Below are positions 47,880-59,248 of a stretch of DNA of 64,000 nt, one piece after another (positions within the stretch are counted from its first letter, which is position 1; each line of letters opens with the position of its first letter). Below the pieces are notes generated by a model. It did not search any database. It was not told where the DNA came from and was given only the letters and a program-made list of their open reading frames with translations. Made by a program: the position numbers and the translations under genes. The DNA is from Anaeramoeba flamelloides (lineage: Eukaryota > Metamonada > Anaeramoebidae), in NCBI GenBank assembly GCA_027625915.1, contig JANTQA010000015.1, forward strand, positions 2,294,001 through 2,358,000, read 5' to 3'.

Positions 47880-47934
<55 letters not shown>
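47880..47934. repeat. (TG)27 microsatellite
   Basis: About 54 bp of perfect TG/GT alternation immediately follows element J3; it is the longest dinucleotide array in the window. On transcription it would give a GU-rich run near the 3' end of the putative intron. Confidence 0.95.
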
Positions 47935-47936
<2 letters not shown>

Positions 47937-48125
47937 TTATTCATGGATATTCATATTTTTTGGAAATTATCATAATACTTTGAATTTTATTTTTTTCATG
48001 ATTTAACGTATTAAAAATTAAAAATAAAATAGTTGTAAATTAATTACAATATCAATAAGAAATTTAACTCTTCTGTTAAAATTTTAATTCTTTCTTTTTC
48101 TATCTCACTTATTTAATAACAATAG

Positions 48126-50171
48126 AATATACCAAAAGATAATGAAATTTTTTTAAAACTAAACAATGATCTTTATTTATATTATTATGTTGAAATTATT
48201 TATCATCAATTAAAAAATGAAAATATGAAAAATTTTAATAAACATGAGAAAATATTTTTGAAAATAATTGACAACATTCAAAAATCAATCTTTGAAACTT
48301 TAAATAATTCAAATTCAATTATAAAAAAAAGTTTTTCTGAAGGAATCTGCAATAGGTCAACAAAATATTCATTTTATTTTTTATTTTTATATTCAAGGTT
48401 ACTTAATTTATTTCAAAAATTCAAATTCAATAAGGATATTAATCAGTTGGGACTGAAGGAGATATTTATAAAATCTCTTTCTTCAAATTTTAATCATTCA
48501 ATAAATGCAATAAAAGTGATTATTCATTGTTTAAAAAAAGCAAAATTAATTTCATGCTTTGTTGAAAATATTTCTAAAGATTCAAAGATTGTATTAAACA
48601 TTTTATTTAGTTTTTCTATCAAAGAAATTCAAATTACTAACTTTAAAAAGGAAATAAAAAAATTTAATTTAGAAAAAATTCAAGAAATTTTTGAAGAATA
48701 TAGTGATGACAATGCTGTTGTTATTGATGATGATGATTATGATGATGATGATGATGATAGTAATTATTATGGAAAAGAACAAATTAAAATAGAAAATAAC
48801 CGACAAGAAGGGGAAATGAAAAAAGAAAACGAAAATAAAAAGAAAAAAAATGATTTATTAAATAATCCAAAAACACTTGAAAAAATAATTAATTTTTATT
48901 CTTTACAAAAATTGGCATTTGATGAACCAATTATAGAAAATGTAGAAAAACCCTATTTTGGGTGCAAAAATAAAAATCGAAACAATTTGTTATTAATCTC
49001 ACCATCAAAAGTAGATATTATTTGCAAATTATTTTTTTATATTTATAAAAAGATCTTGAAAAAAGAAAATATAATTAATTTAAATGATACAATCTTAGTA
49101 TCTGAAAATTTTTATAATGAATTAATTTGCAATTTGAAAAAAAATATAAACTATCATGGAAAAACGTTAAATTTAATTGGGAAATTTATAAAATCAATGA
49201 TCAAATATTTAGTACAAACAAATCGAGTAATAGGATCTAATTCAAATAAAAATTTTAAAAAAAAAAACTCTCCAAAAGTAAAAAGAAAAAAGAAAAAGAC
49301 AATTGGTGGGTTGCATAGAACATCAAGAACGGGTTCTGGTAGTTCAGCGGGTTCAGCAGGTGATTTATTTCGTCTAAATTCGGGGCAACAGCGGAATTTG
49401 GAGTATAAAAGTATTTTAATGTTTAAAGAGCACAGGTTATTGCAAATAATCAATTTGATTGAAAATTCTCCTTTGAATTCAAATTCATACAAATTTAAAA
49501 AGCAAATGCTGCTATCTTTATCCCAGTTAATTAAAGAAAGAACCATCTATTTGTCGATTTATAATAATGGATTATTTTTTGGAAGTATAATTAAAATATG
49601 CTCGGATGTCAAGTATTATAAATGCAATAAAGTTGCTTGGAAAATATTTTATCATTCGATTTTATACCATGTAGAAACAATGGCTCATTTAATTAAAAAT
49701 AAACAATTAACAAACTTTCTTTCATTACTTTCAGTAACATCCGGCATCGGTGTTGTAAATCAACTGCATTACATTAATAAACTACTCACAATGCTTTCGC
49801 TCCAAACAAAATTATTCAAATTAAACCATATCTCTTATAAAAGAAAATATTTAAACAATCCAATAAAATCGTTTAAAAAGGATACAAAGGATTTTATTAA
49901 TTTTATGATCAATTCCTTGCATTATACTAGATTTTCGCGTTTATTTAAAAGTTATGTCAACGACTATAATGGTGCTCCTTTTATTAATCTTGCAAAGATT
50001 TTTAATACGTTGCTAAAGAAAAAATATTGTGTTAAATTATTAAATGCTTTACGCTCCAATAACGAATATAATGAAGTAGTTATTTTTTTTGAAAAGAATT
50101 GTTTGATTGTAAATTCAAATGAAAGTGGAACGCCAACGAGAAAAAGGAAAAAGGCTCTATACTTGTTTTGA
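48126..50171 (+). CDS. Last exon of the putative multi-exon gene; large helical protein of unknown family
   Basis: The frame is open from acceptor ACAATAG (48,124-48,125) in phase 0 to a TGA at 50,169, 681 codons. The first ATG is at 48,225, but the 33 codons before it (IPKDNEIFLKLNNDLYLYYY...) look equally coding, so this is an exon, not a gene start. Residues after the ATG: helical N-terminal part (1-160), acidic run DDDDYDDDDDD, Lys-rich linker, helical part, a basic Ser/Gly linker (KVKRKKKKTIGG, RTGSGSSAGSAG at ~355-385), and a C-terminal helical block with SVTSGIGVVNQLHYINKLL and FSRLFKSYVNDYNGAPF, suggesting HEAT/ARM-like repeats. The last residues are basic (TPTRKRKKALYLF). I do not recognise the family. 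It is certainly coding; its membership in the gene beginning at 31.7 kb is inferred from phase and strand. Confidence 0.75.
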   Translation, partial: NIPKDNEIFLKLNNDLYLYYYVEIIYHQLKNENMKNFNKHEKIFLKIIDNIQKSIFETLNNSNSIIKKSFSEGICNRSTKYSFYFLFLYSRLLNLFQKFKFNKDINQLGLKEIFIKSLSSNFNHSINAIKVIIHCLKKAKLISCFVENISKDSKIVLNILFSFSIKEIQITNFKKEIKKFNLEKIQEIFEEYSDDNAVVIDDDDYDDDDDDSNYYGKEQIKIENNRQEGEMKKENENKKKKNDLLNNPKTLEKIINFYSLQKLAFDEPIIENVEKPYFGCKNKNRNNLLLISPSKVDIICKLFFYIYKKILKKENIINLNDTILVSENFYNELICNLKKNINYHGKTLNLIGKFIKSMIKYLVQTNRVIGSNSNKNFKKKNSPKVKRKKKKTIGGLHRTSRTGSGSSAGSAGDLFRLNSGQQRNLEYKSILMFKEHRLLQIINLIENSPLNSNSYKFKKQMLLSLSQLIKERTIYLSIYNNGLFFGSIIKICSDVKYYKCNKVAWKIFYHSILYHVETMAHLIKNKQLTNFLSLLSVTSGIGVVNQLHYINKLLTMLSLQTKLFKLNHISYKRKYLNNPIKSFKKDTKDFINFMINSLHYTRFSRLFKSYVNDYNGAPFINLAKIFNTLLKKKYCVKLLNALRSNNEYNEVVIFFEKNCLIVNSNESGTPTRKRKKALYLF

Positions 50172-52650
50172 TTTGTATTTGATTATAATAATCTAATAAT
50201 AATAATAAAATTTTTCTTCCCTTCATTTCTTTTTGTTTTTGAGTTTAGAATGCAACCAATATTTTAATCGGTTGTTTAAATAATTAATTTTTTTTTATAG
50301 ATCCTATCTTTTTTTTTTTTTCTGCTTTTTTTTATTTTTTATTTAAATCTATAGCGATTGAGAATTATTTGTTCAAGATTTAATAATATATAAAATATTT
50401 TAAATTAATCTATCTTTTTTGTTTACATCTTTTTAGTTTATTTTTTAAAATTGGATATTTTCTTTTTTGTTGATTTTTAATTTTGTTGTAAATTTTTTTT
50501 TGCTTTTTTTTAATATCAATAACATATTCGTAAAGATAAATTCTTTTTTATTAACTTTCTGAAAACAAGTACAAATATTTTTGATTACTGCATTAAAAAA
50601 TAAATTACTACTATTAAAAACCTAAAGTTTTTTATTTAATTTTTGAGAAAATTACAAAATTAGTACAAGACTCTTGAATATATTTGAATCGAAATAAATG
50701 TTAAAATTGAATTATATTTTCAACTCTAAAAAATTATTTAAACATAAAACAATCCTTCTTAGATAGCTTATTGATTTTCATTTTATTTTTATGTAAACTT
50801 TTTTTTTTGAACAATGTTAAAATATTTCTCTTTGATAATGGTTTTTCTAATTTTAGTACAATATATAGATATATAAGTATAACTGAAATTCAAAATTTTT
50901 CATACAATTAAACCTCCCAAGCAATCACAATGATAAAATTTCATTCAAATTCAAAATAATTTTGATTTCTGTAAATTAGGAAGATCATTTTTTCATCATT
51001 TAGTTTTTGTTTTCATTTCATTTTTTTAAATTTTGTAACTGTTTTCAGTTGATCAAAATTTATTTCAACAATTGATATTAGGATAAAGTTGAGTTGTTCC
51101 AAATAGAAGAACTCAAATAAAATTAGTTGGTAGTATCTAAATCTTTGATCGATCAATATTCCAAAAATAATTTAAACAAATTTATCAATGTATTTATTAG
51201 TTTTGCTCTCTCTCTTCAAAATTTTCAACACAATGATAATTTATTTGTATTGATAATTATTTATTTTTTGTTTGGTGAGTATTGTGATTTATAAATAATT
51301 GTTAACAATTCAATTAATGAATGGTTCTAATTTGGTATTTGTTCGAGAATTGATTAAATAAAATATTTTTTTCAAAAAAATGAATTTTAGTGTGTTAAAA
51401 GTTTTGAATTGGTATTAATAATTAAAAATGGAAAGAGTATTTTATCTTTTCACTTAGAATGTGTTGAAAAAATATTAAATTCATAAATGTTGTATTTAGT
51501 TAAATAAATCATATGAAATAAATGTTTAACCTGTTTTGAGACAGTTAAAATTTTGAAAATTATCATATTAAAAATAACGATACTGGTTGTGTTAGGGGTA
51601 ATAATATTAGAGATTTTTGATAATTTGTAATAAATAAGAAATTATTTGAAATATTTATTGGTTTTTTACTAATTATTTCTCCTCTCATATTGAAAAATAA
51701 TTTTGTAGAAATGATAAAGTTTTTTTTATTCATTTTTTCTTTTAGAATTTGTATTTTGTGAACAATATTACTTTCTTCATCGTTGATACTATTTGTTTTG
51801 TACTATAAATATTGTGTTACATTTTTTTATAGAAAATATTTTTTCAAAGATTAATGAGGAAATTTTGAGTTGAGAACACTGTTCAAAAACTATTTACATA
51901 CAGATTTATCACTAAAAATATATATCTTTATTTAAACTATTATTTTTTAATAAAAAATTTTTTTTAATAAAAAAATTAATTTTACTGAAGTTAAATTTGA
52001 TGATTTTATTCGAAAATAACAAAAATCTTTGGACCAGATCAGATAGGGTAGATTAATCAATTTATCAATCAAATAAATATTTTACATTTGATTGTTTCAC
52101 AAGAGTAAATTTAAAATTGGGATCAAAAAAATTTTTATTACTCAACAAATTCAAAATTTTCTTAAATTTCGATTTTTGGTGTTTAGAAGTCTCTAGGACG
52201 TCTATTTTTCGAGATATTGCCCAAAATCGATTTTTATATACAACTTTTTTAATTGTGCTTTTTCACAGCTATTTTGGACAATAACTCGAAAAATGCAAGA
52301 CCCCCAAAAAAAAATGAAAAATTGAGATTGTTTTTATATTGTTTATATAGTGACCCCCATAGATTAAAATAAATTTTAAAGTTTTTTTTTTTGAAAAAAA
52401 AAAAAAAAAAATTTAATTATAGATATTAGTATATATAAATAATTTAAAATCTTCTACTCCCCATACAGAAAAAACTACTTAGTTACCTGCATTTATACGA
52501 ATTTTGGTACCTTAAGAGGATTTGAATTTTTAAAAAAGTAATTTTGAAAAGATTTAAAGGTAAATTCAGGTAACAAACATGTACACTTTAATTGATCAAA
52601 TTATATATAAAAAATTTAAAAAAAAAAACAAAAAAAACTATTAATTTAAT
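50172..52650. other. Intergenic stretch
   Basis: No gene. It contains an imperfect hairpin at 52,196-52,302 (TTTTTCGAGATATTGCCCAA opposite the inverse of TTGGACAATAACTCGAAAAA) and an A/T homopolymer block near 52,380-52,412. Confidence 0.5.
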
Positions 52651-52731
52651 TCATCTTAAGAGGAATCGAACTCCGGCTACACACTTTTCAAATTTTGAGA
52701 TCTCGGTGCTCTACCGCTGAGCTAATGAGTA
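52651..52731 (-). pseudogene. Degenerate tRNA-like sequence with intact A and B boxes
   Basis: On the minus strand it reads TAGCTCAGCGG (a perfect A box) and GAGTTCGATTCC (B box) about 42 bp apart, as in a tRNA gene, followed by T runs near 52,640. The D arm GCTC/GAGC is intact. The acceptor halves pair poorly, the T stem has a mismatch and no anticodon stem forms (CCGAG lacks a partner). It is therefore a tRNA pseudogene or the head of a SINE unlike the one at 30.5 kb; it could still be transcribed by Pol III. Confidence 0.65.
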
Positions 52732-55246
52732 ATTATTGGATATTTTAAAATTATAAAAAATATGAAGATAATAAAATTGAATTTTTAATTGAGTAATTTT
52801 TCTAATATATATATTTTTTTTTTCATTGTAAAAAAATTAAAAAATTTAAAATTGAATTGAAAAAAAGTTATATAATTTTTTTTTTTTTTTGAAAAAAATC
52901 ATTTTAATAGGAAACTCTAGTAAATATTTTTTGAATTTTTTTAGCATTTTTTTTTTTATTTTTCTAGTGATTACACTTTCAAAAATTTGAAAAAATGAAT
53001 ATTTAGATAAAATAAGATGAGGTCTAATAAAGATTTTTTCAAAATATTGATAATGTGAATTATTTTTCTGTTAAATTAGAAAAAAATGAAAATTTACTAG
53101 AGTTTTCCAATTAAAAAAAAAAAATTTTTTTAAACATTGTTTTTCAGTTAAAATAAAAATAAAAATCATTTTTTTGAGATCATTAAAAATAACTTTTTTT
53201 TTTCAAAGTTCCCAATTTTGAGCACTTTAAAAAATATTTTGAAAAAAATTTTTTATATACATTTTTTAAAATTTTCAATTTTGAAAAAAGTCAAAAACAC
53301 CCATTTTAAATACTAAATATTTTCGAAACCTCTAAACCTCATAAAGTTTAAATTTAAAAACTTCACAAAAATAATAAAAATAAAAAATTTAAAAAAAAAA
53401 TTTTTGTTTATATCAAATAGATTTTTATATTTCATTTTATCAACTAATATTCACAGTAACTTATGTATTTTTATAATTAACTTTGATAAAAGTGAAAAAA
53501 AAAATAAAAAAAAAATTTCAAAATTAAAAATTTTATAACTATTGTAGTTTAAAATATATTATAAATATAAAATTTGAGTAAATCAAAAATGGGAAAATCA
53601 AAAGAGTAGTAAAAAAAATTTTTTTAAACCTTAATTTTTTCAATTTTTTTCACCAAAATAACATTTTTAATCAAAAATTACACTAGTAAGATGATCTTTA
53701 AAATACCAAAAAAAATTATTTTTGTGTTAAAATGTACCTTTTTTAAAAATGAAAAATTCAAAATTTCAAAAAAAAATTTTTTTTGATAAAAAATCGAAAA
53801 TTGAGAATAACTTCTAAACTAGAGGAGATAAAGAGCTCTAAACTTGAAAAATAAATTTTTCAGATTATTTTGATTTTGGAACGATGAGTAATTCGCCCAG
53901 AGATCCAATATTTATAAATTCAATTTTTTCAATTTATACTTGTGTTTGATTATAGATATATCTTACTGAGGTGGGTTCGGTAGTGTTTATAGTATGGGTA
54001 AGAGAAATCTTTCGAATTTTATCAATTTTGTACTTGAGCAATGATATCAACATTTGTTACTAATATTTATTGGATGAATTGTACATCAATAAAGAAATTG
54101 AACAAAAAAGGGTATATTCACAAACTTATAAAACTTGAAAGTTGCAGATGTTAAAGTATAAATAAGGGGAAACTTTTAAAATGTTAAGGGTGTCGGTATT
54201 TAAGAAATTCTGGGAATCAAGTAAATAAATCAGATTTAATCAGTTTAATTTTTATTTTTATTTTTTTTTTAATTTTATTTTTTTTTTTTTTTTTTTTTTT
54301 TGGGGGGGTGTAGGTGTATTTATATAGAGAGAACGGAAAAGATTGGAATACTCTGTAGAAAGATACTAATATGTGTGAAAAGTTACAAGTAAATACTATT
54401 TCAAAAATTATCACTCAACCAAAATAATAAATAGAAAAAAATTATATAACCTTTAGTATTAAAGAACAAATAATCAAATATGATTTATAAATCACTTTTA
54501 AATCATTCCAAATATTTTAAAATCTGATATATTGCAAATTAAAAAGAATAAAGTCAAAAACTAAAAAAAAGTGAGAAAAATTTATTCAAATAATCATTAC
54601 AGATTTTTTATAACTGAATTTTAACTCAAAAAAAGTTAACAACAAGATTTTTTACTTATAATTCAATTCATATAAAAAATATTAGATCGTCGAAATTTTC
54701 TTAGTGAGTATTTGTCTTTTTAATGATTATTGTTTTTTTTTCCATATAGTTATCTTTTGCAAAAAAAAAAAGAAAAAGAAAAAGAAAAACAAAAAATCAG
54801 CAAAATCAAGCAAAAATTGAAAAAAACAAAAATTTCCAAAATAAGAAAAAATAATTCTGATCCAAAAATTTGAAAATAGTTTTTTGATGAGAATAAGGGG
54901 ATAAATACTTCAAAAAAACTTCCATTAACATAATTATTAAGTGACTCAAAATTTTTGAGAAAATAGTTTATATCATCATTTGAATAATAAGCGTTGGTTT
55001 AGTATTCATTATCATCGAATTAGTATAATTTCTTTTAAAAAGAAGGTTACCAACTCCTGTTTATTAATCAATAATCAGTTATAAATAATATTGAAGGATA
55101 GTAGTCCTCTTTAGAATTACTACAATTTTCCCAATAAGAAAAAAAAATAAAATTATAGTCTCTAGTTATTGATATAGGATGGTATGAGGATCGGGGGTTC
55201 TAATATTAATCAAAAATAAAATTCAATATTCTATACTGTTTAAATA
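52732..55246. other. Intergenic stretch
   Basis: Very AT-rich with many A and T tracts (54,244-54,300). No gene. A somewhat more complex piece at 53,940-54,200 is not assignable. Confidence 0.45.
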
Positions 55247-55441
55247 CAGTCAGTTTCACTTTTAAGGCACAAACTTTCAACGAAATTTAAGGCACAAAAA
55301 AAAATCTCAAATTAAGACACAATATTCGATTCTAGTAAAATAATTTGTAAAAAAAAAATTACAAATTTTGTGCCTTAATTTGAGATTTTTTTGTATTGTA
55401 AATTCCATTGAAAGTTTGTGCCTTACAAGTGAAACTGGCTG
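55247..55441. mobile_element. Family F fold-back MITE, copy 4
   Basis: 195 bp, TA on both flanks. It starts CAGTCAGTTTCACTTTTAAG and ends GTGAAACTGGCTG. The left arm is almost identical to copy 1; the right arm has decayed in its middle (TTGTATTGTAAATTCC). Confidence 0.85.
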
Positions 55442-56261
55442 TAATTTTGATATCATTTTATGTTGTTTAACAAAATAAAAATTTGTTATTGATATTGGAA
55501 ATATGAAATTTTTTTACTTTACTTGTTTTGTAAATCTTGATCCACTATTCAAACAATTACAAGAAATAAAAAATTCTCTCAAGCTAATTTACAAGAATTT
55601 TTTTTTATAATTTTTCAAAATAACCTAAGTTCTATTTAGATATTTTCTAATTTATATTACAAAATCCATATTATGAAAAAGTTGTTCTGTAGAACACATT
55701 AGAAAAGTATCTTATGTAAAATCTTGATTATTTCAGTAAAATTTTAAACAATTTGTTAAAACAATTTTCTGTTTGAAAGGTTCAACTTTTATCAATATAA
55801 TTTCAAATAAACTTCATTTGTTGAGATTTTATTAATTTTAATAAAAATTTCCTTAAGAATTATCTAAAATCATAAAATAAAAATTTCAACTTAATTTTAA
55901 ATTCAAGTATTACTACATTTTTTCAAAAATATCTATACAATTCATCTCATCATTTCACATAAAACATTAACTTTTTTTTTAAGTTTAATATTTTATTCAA
56001 AAAAAAAAAACAATTTAAAAGTATTTTATTTATTTTATTTAATTGTAAAATTTTCGAGTGACTATTGTAATTATTGTTTTTGGTAAGGTAAAACATTATT
56101 TGAATAAACCAAGGAAAATAGCATCGGATATTATATCATTAACATCCCAAGATTCTAAGGATCATAAATTCGAACTTCATATAAAAACAATGAAAATTAG
56201 AACCAAAAGATTTAATCTGAAAACAATATTATCATTTTACAATTAAAATTGTTACCAACAT
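55442..56261. other. Intergenic stretch
   Basis: No gene seen. Confidence 0.45.
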
Positions 56262-56730
56262 AATGTTAGTCGAACAGATTAATGATTGTTTCAAAAGAAA
56301 AAGCATTTTTTTTTTGTGATCAAAGACCTAAACATTAACCAACCAAAGGAACTGACTATAAGCCAGAATTAAATATATTATTGATTTCGTTAAGTTCTAT
56401 TATTTGAAAAGATATTCTAAAAATAAAGAGATCAAATTAACAAAATTTTTCTCAAAAAATACAGTTACTTTTCCAGAAATTTATATATATCAAAAAAACA
56501 AAAAAGTTCAAAAAAATGAGAAAAATATAAACAATTTTAAACAAATTGCATTCATAATTTAAAATTTATGAAAAATATCAAGGAATTGACATACAAAATT
56601 GATTTGAACTTGGGTATACTATTAGGTTCGAAGTTATATGTTGCCTTTGAACAAGAAGAAAAAAAAGCACAGATTATATTTGGAAAAAACGAATTATATC
56701 TTGTTCAAAAGGTATTATTCGGATGGCTTT
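56262..56730 (-). mobile_element. Family A element, reverse copy upstream of eL33
   Basis: The minus strand matches the 14,221 element: end near GTTAGTCGAACAG, then ACATTAACCAACCAAAGGAA, TTCTAAAAATAAAGAGATCA, GAACTTGGGTATACTATTAG, AACAAGAAGAAAAAAAAGC. It ends about 450 bp before the eL33 start codon. Confidence 0.7.
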
Positions 56731-57188
56731 AAATGTAAATTTTTATTTGTAATCTCCTAATTATTTCTGAAAAAAAAAACATTCGTGATCTTTTTCAAAA
56801 TCAATTACAGATACTACTTCTAAGAATTATATTTATCTTCCTTCTTCGACTTTCCAATAAAATTTTATTGTAAGATCTGATTTTTGTGTAAGAAAGAGAC
56901 AATTTTGTCAGAAGGATGGAGAGAGTGAGTATATTATAGGGTGTGTTACTTATGAGCGTTTGTGTGGGAGTAAGAGATTGTTTTGATTATTTATCTTCAA
57001 CCAAAAAGAGCACATTGAAAATTTGATCCCAATAAAAAACTCGAGAACTTTTACAATTTCGTGAATACTGAATCTTTTTTTGAAAGAAATTAATGAAAAC
57101 CCTATGGTTACACTTAAACCATTTTAGTATTTTACTCAAAAAGTATCCCAGCAAATTCATTTTTTTTCATTCATTTCATCTGCTAAAA
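56731..57188. promoter_or_regulatory. 5' flank of eL33 gene
   Basis: An interval of less extreme composition (AGAAGGATGGAGAGAGTGAG near 56,912; GAGCGTTTGTGTGGGAGTAA near 56,953) between a family A copy and the eL33 start. It must contain the promoter; no motif is identified. An in-frame upstream ATG occurs at 57,093. Confidence 0.35.
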
Positions 57189-57575
57189 ATGTCACAAGAA
57201 CAAAAAAAAGTAATAAAGCCAAAAAAAAAACAAAACAAAAAAAAAAAGAAACAAAACAAATCCCCAAGATTACACATTGACGGAATCTTCATGGGTTATA
57301 GAAGAGGGTTAACAACACAAAAAACAGGAACATCATTAATCAAAATTGTTGGTGTCTCCACAAGAAAAGAATCAGATTGGTACCTTGGAAAGAAAGTTGC
57401 ATATGTTTACAACGCCTCTCGTCATCACGATGGATCCAACGTAAGAACAATTTGGGGAAAGATCACCAGCGCACACGGTAACTCTGGTATTGTCCGTGCA
57501 AAATTTAAAAGAAACCTTCCTGCCATCGCCATGGGTAAAAAAGTTAGAGTAATGATGTACCCATCTAATCTCTAA
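57189..57575 (+). CDS. RPL35A: 60S ribosomal protein eL33 (L35a)
   Basis: 128 residues, intronless. The part from residue ~28 aligns along the whole family: IDGIFMGYRRGLTTQ, TSLIKIVGV, WYLGKKVAYVYNA, RTIWGKITSAHGNSG, VRAKFKRNLPA and RVMMYPSNL at the C-terminus (animal forms end RVMLYPSRI). The protein is a structural component of the large ribosomal subunit. Eukaryotic eL33 is usually ~110 residues; here the extra length is a Lys-rich N-terminal run (KPKKKQNKKKKKQNK). I chose the ATG of MSQEQKK; an in-frame ATG 32 codons upstream would add a Phe/Leu/His-rich stretch unlike any eL33 and is probably untranslated. Third positions are richer in C than in neighbouring genes (for example GCC, ACC, ATC), as expected for a highly expressed gene. 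Confidence 0.95.
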   Translation: MSQEQKKVIKPKKKQNKKKKKQNKSPRLHIDGIFMGYRRGLTTQKTGTSLIKIVGVSTRKESDWYLGKKVAYVYNASRHHDGSNVRTIWGKITSAHGNSGIVRAKFKRNLPAIAMGKKVRVMMYPSNL

Positions 57576-58389
57576 AGTAAGATAATTTTTTACACCACAA
57601 ACAAAATTAATCATCATTAAGCATCATTTTATGTAAGTGAAATTAAAAAAAAAAAAAAATTCTTAAATAGAAAATAGAAAAAGTTTTCAAACTTTTTAAA
57701 GTATTCTTCCAGTAAAAATAAATAACCTTTCAAAAAAAAAAGAAAGAAAAAAAAGTTCATGCTTTTTTTGATTTTTCTTTTTTTTTTATTTTTACTTTTT
57801 GCTTTTTTTTTTTTTTTTTTTTCTTTTTCTTTTTTTTTAATAACCTCTTTTTGATTCTTTTGAGATCTTCAATAGACTATAGTTTAATGTGAAAAAAGCA
57901 ATATGCGCTCTTTAATTCAATTTCTATCTCTTTAATAACTCTTCATGGAATCAGAATCATGAAACAAGATATTTTTCTTACATAATTTTATCATAAGATC
58001 TACATTTTAATTTCTCTTTCCTTCACACAAACACAACTGATCAAAGTAAAACCTCGATAACAAAAAAAATTGGATTTTTATTGGTATTTGAAAGTAAATG
58101 GAAATAATTTTTCCATTACATTTAACATTTTAGTTACCAACTATTAAATTTCAAAGAAATAAGTTGTAATTGTGATCTGTACTTATTTGTTTGTTCCCTT
58201 TTTAAGTGGTGTGCATTATGTGAACTAATAAGTCTAAATGAAAAGAATTTCAGAATTGAAAAAATGAAAAGAAGCAATGAAATTTTATCCTCTTTAAATT
58301 TTCAATATCAGTAGAGCACTTATTTGGAAATAAATTCAATCAAACCCGATAAAAAAGCACCTTTATCAAGTTTAGAGAAATGAATTATC
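57576..58389. other. 3' flank of eL33
   Basis: A long T-rich tract (57,766-57,838) follows the gene. Otherwise featureless. Confidence 0.45.
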
Positions 58390-59170
58390 ATTTTTAAGGG
58401 CCTAATCATTTGCCGTGGATTTGCTCCATACTCAAGGAGTGACTTGAAACCAAAAAAGGGGTATTGTGAAATTGTTCTTATTTTGATTGAAAAAATTCAA
58501 ATTAACAAAAAAAACATCTTAAAGGGATCTCATATTCAAAGAATCAAATTCGATCAAGAAAAAAGTTTAAAAGCATTCCTAAATTCACTATATCAAAAAA
58601 TTCAATTTTCCTCAAAAAACATTCAGAATTCTCAAATTCACAAGATTTTGTCAAAAAAATCAAATTTTCAAAAAAAATTAATTGTTATTTCTTTTTTTAA
58701 ATTTCCAAAGGATGAAATATTTTCAAATCAAAACAAATTGCTTTCTTGAAGTTCGCAATCAATTTAATTCGATTTAAACTAATTTGTGGTCATTTTGTCT
58801 CTCTATAAATTTGACAAAGTAAGGATTGTGTAAGATTCTTGAAAAAATAATAACACATTTGAGAATTGTAAAAAATGAAAAAAAAAATCACCAAGATCTC
58901 AAAAAGCTTCAAAAAGTGACACTTCAAAATCAACACAATTGTTTTCAAAATTATATAATTCGAAACCATTCTAATTGGAAATTGAGTTTCTCTCTTTGGC
59001 TCTTTTTCTAAAAATGTACTCTTTTTTGATTGTTGATTTTTCGAGATCAATCACGTTTCATGTGTATGTTAGTTTTTGGGTGTTATTAGGTACTCTAATA
59101 AATTACAAAAAAAGTTTTTTATTTTGAGAAAATTATTTTTAACTATACTGACTTGACCCTTAAAAGAATT
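58390..59170 (+). repeat. Family G dispersed repeat, copy 2
   Basis: Same orientation and order as 17,940-18,900: GGATTTGCTCCATACTCAAG, CAACACAATTGTTTTCAAAA, GATTTTTCGAGATCAATC, TGACTTGACCCTTAA. It holds a 101-codon open frame without domain or partner, taken as chance. Confidence 0.6.
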
Positions 59171-59248
59171 TTTTTAATAAGAAATTCCAGAAAAAAGTTC
59201 TGATACTTTTGTACGAATTTAATAACTTGTAAAAGAAAAATAAAAATA

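Noticed and set aside
49154-49546. 130-codon antisense frame under the large 48-50 kb exon
   Set aside because: Shadow of the coding strand; the plus frame is longer and has coding composition.
55185-55205. B-box-like word GGGGTTCTAAT
   Set aside because: No A box or cloverleaf in the expected position.
58444-58749. 101-codon plus frame MKPKKGYCEIV...
   Set aside because: Lies inside dispersed repeat G; the corresponding copy at 18 kb is not open in the same way and no domain is seen.
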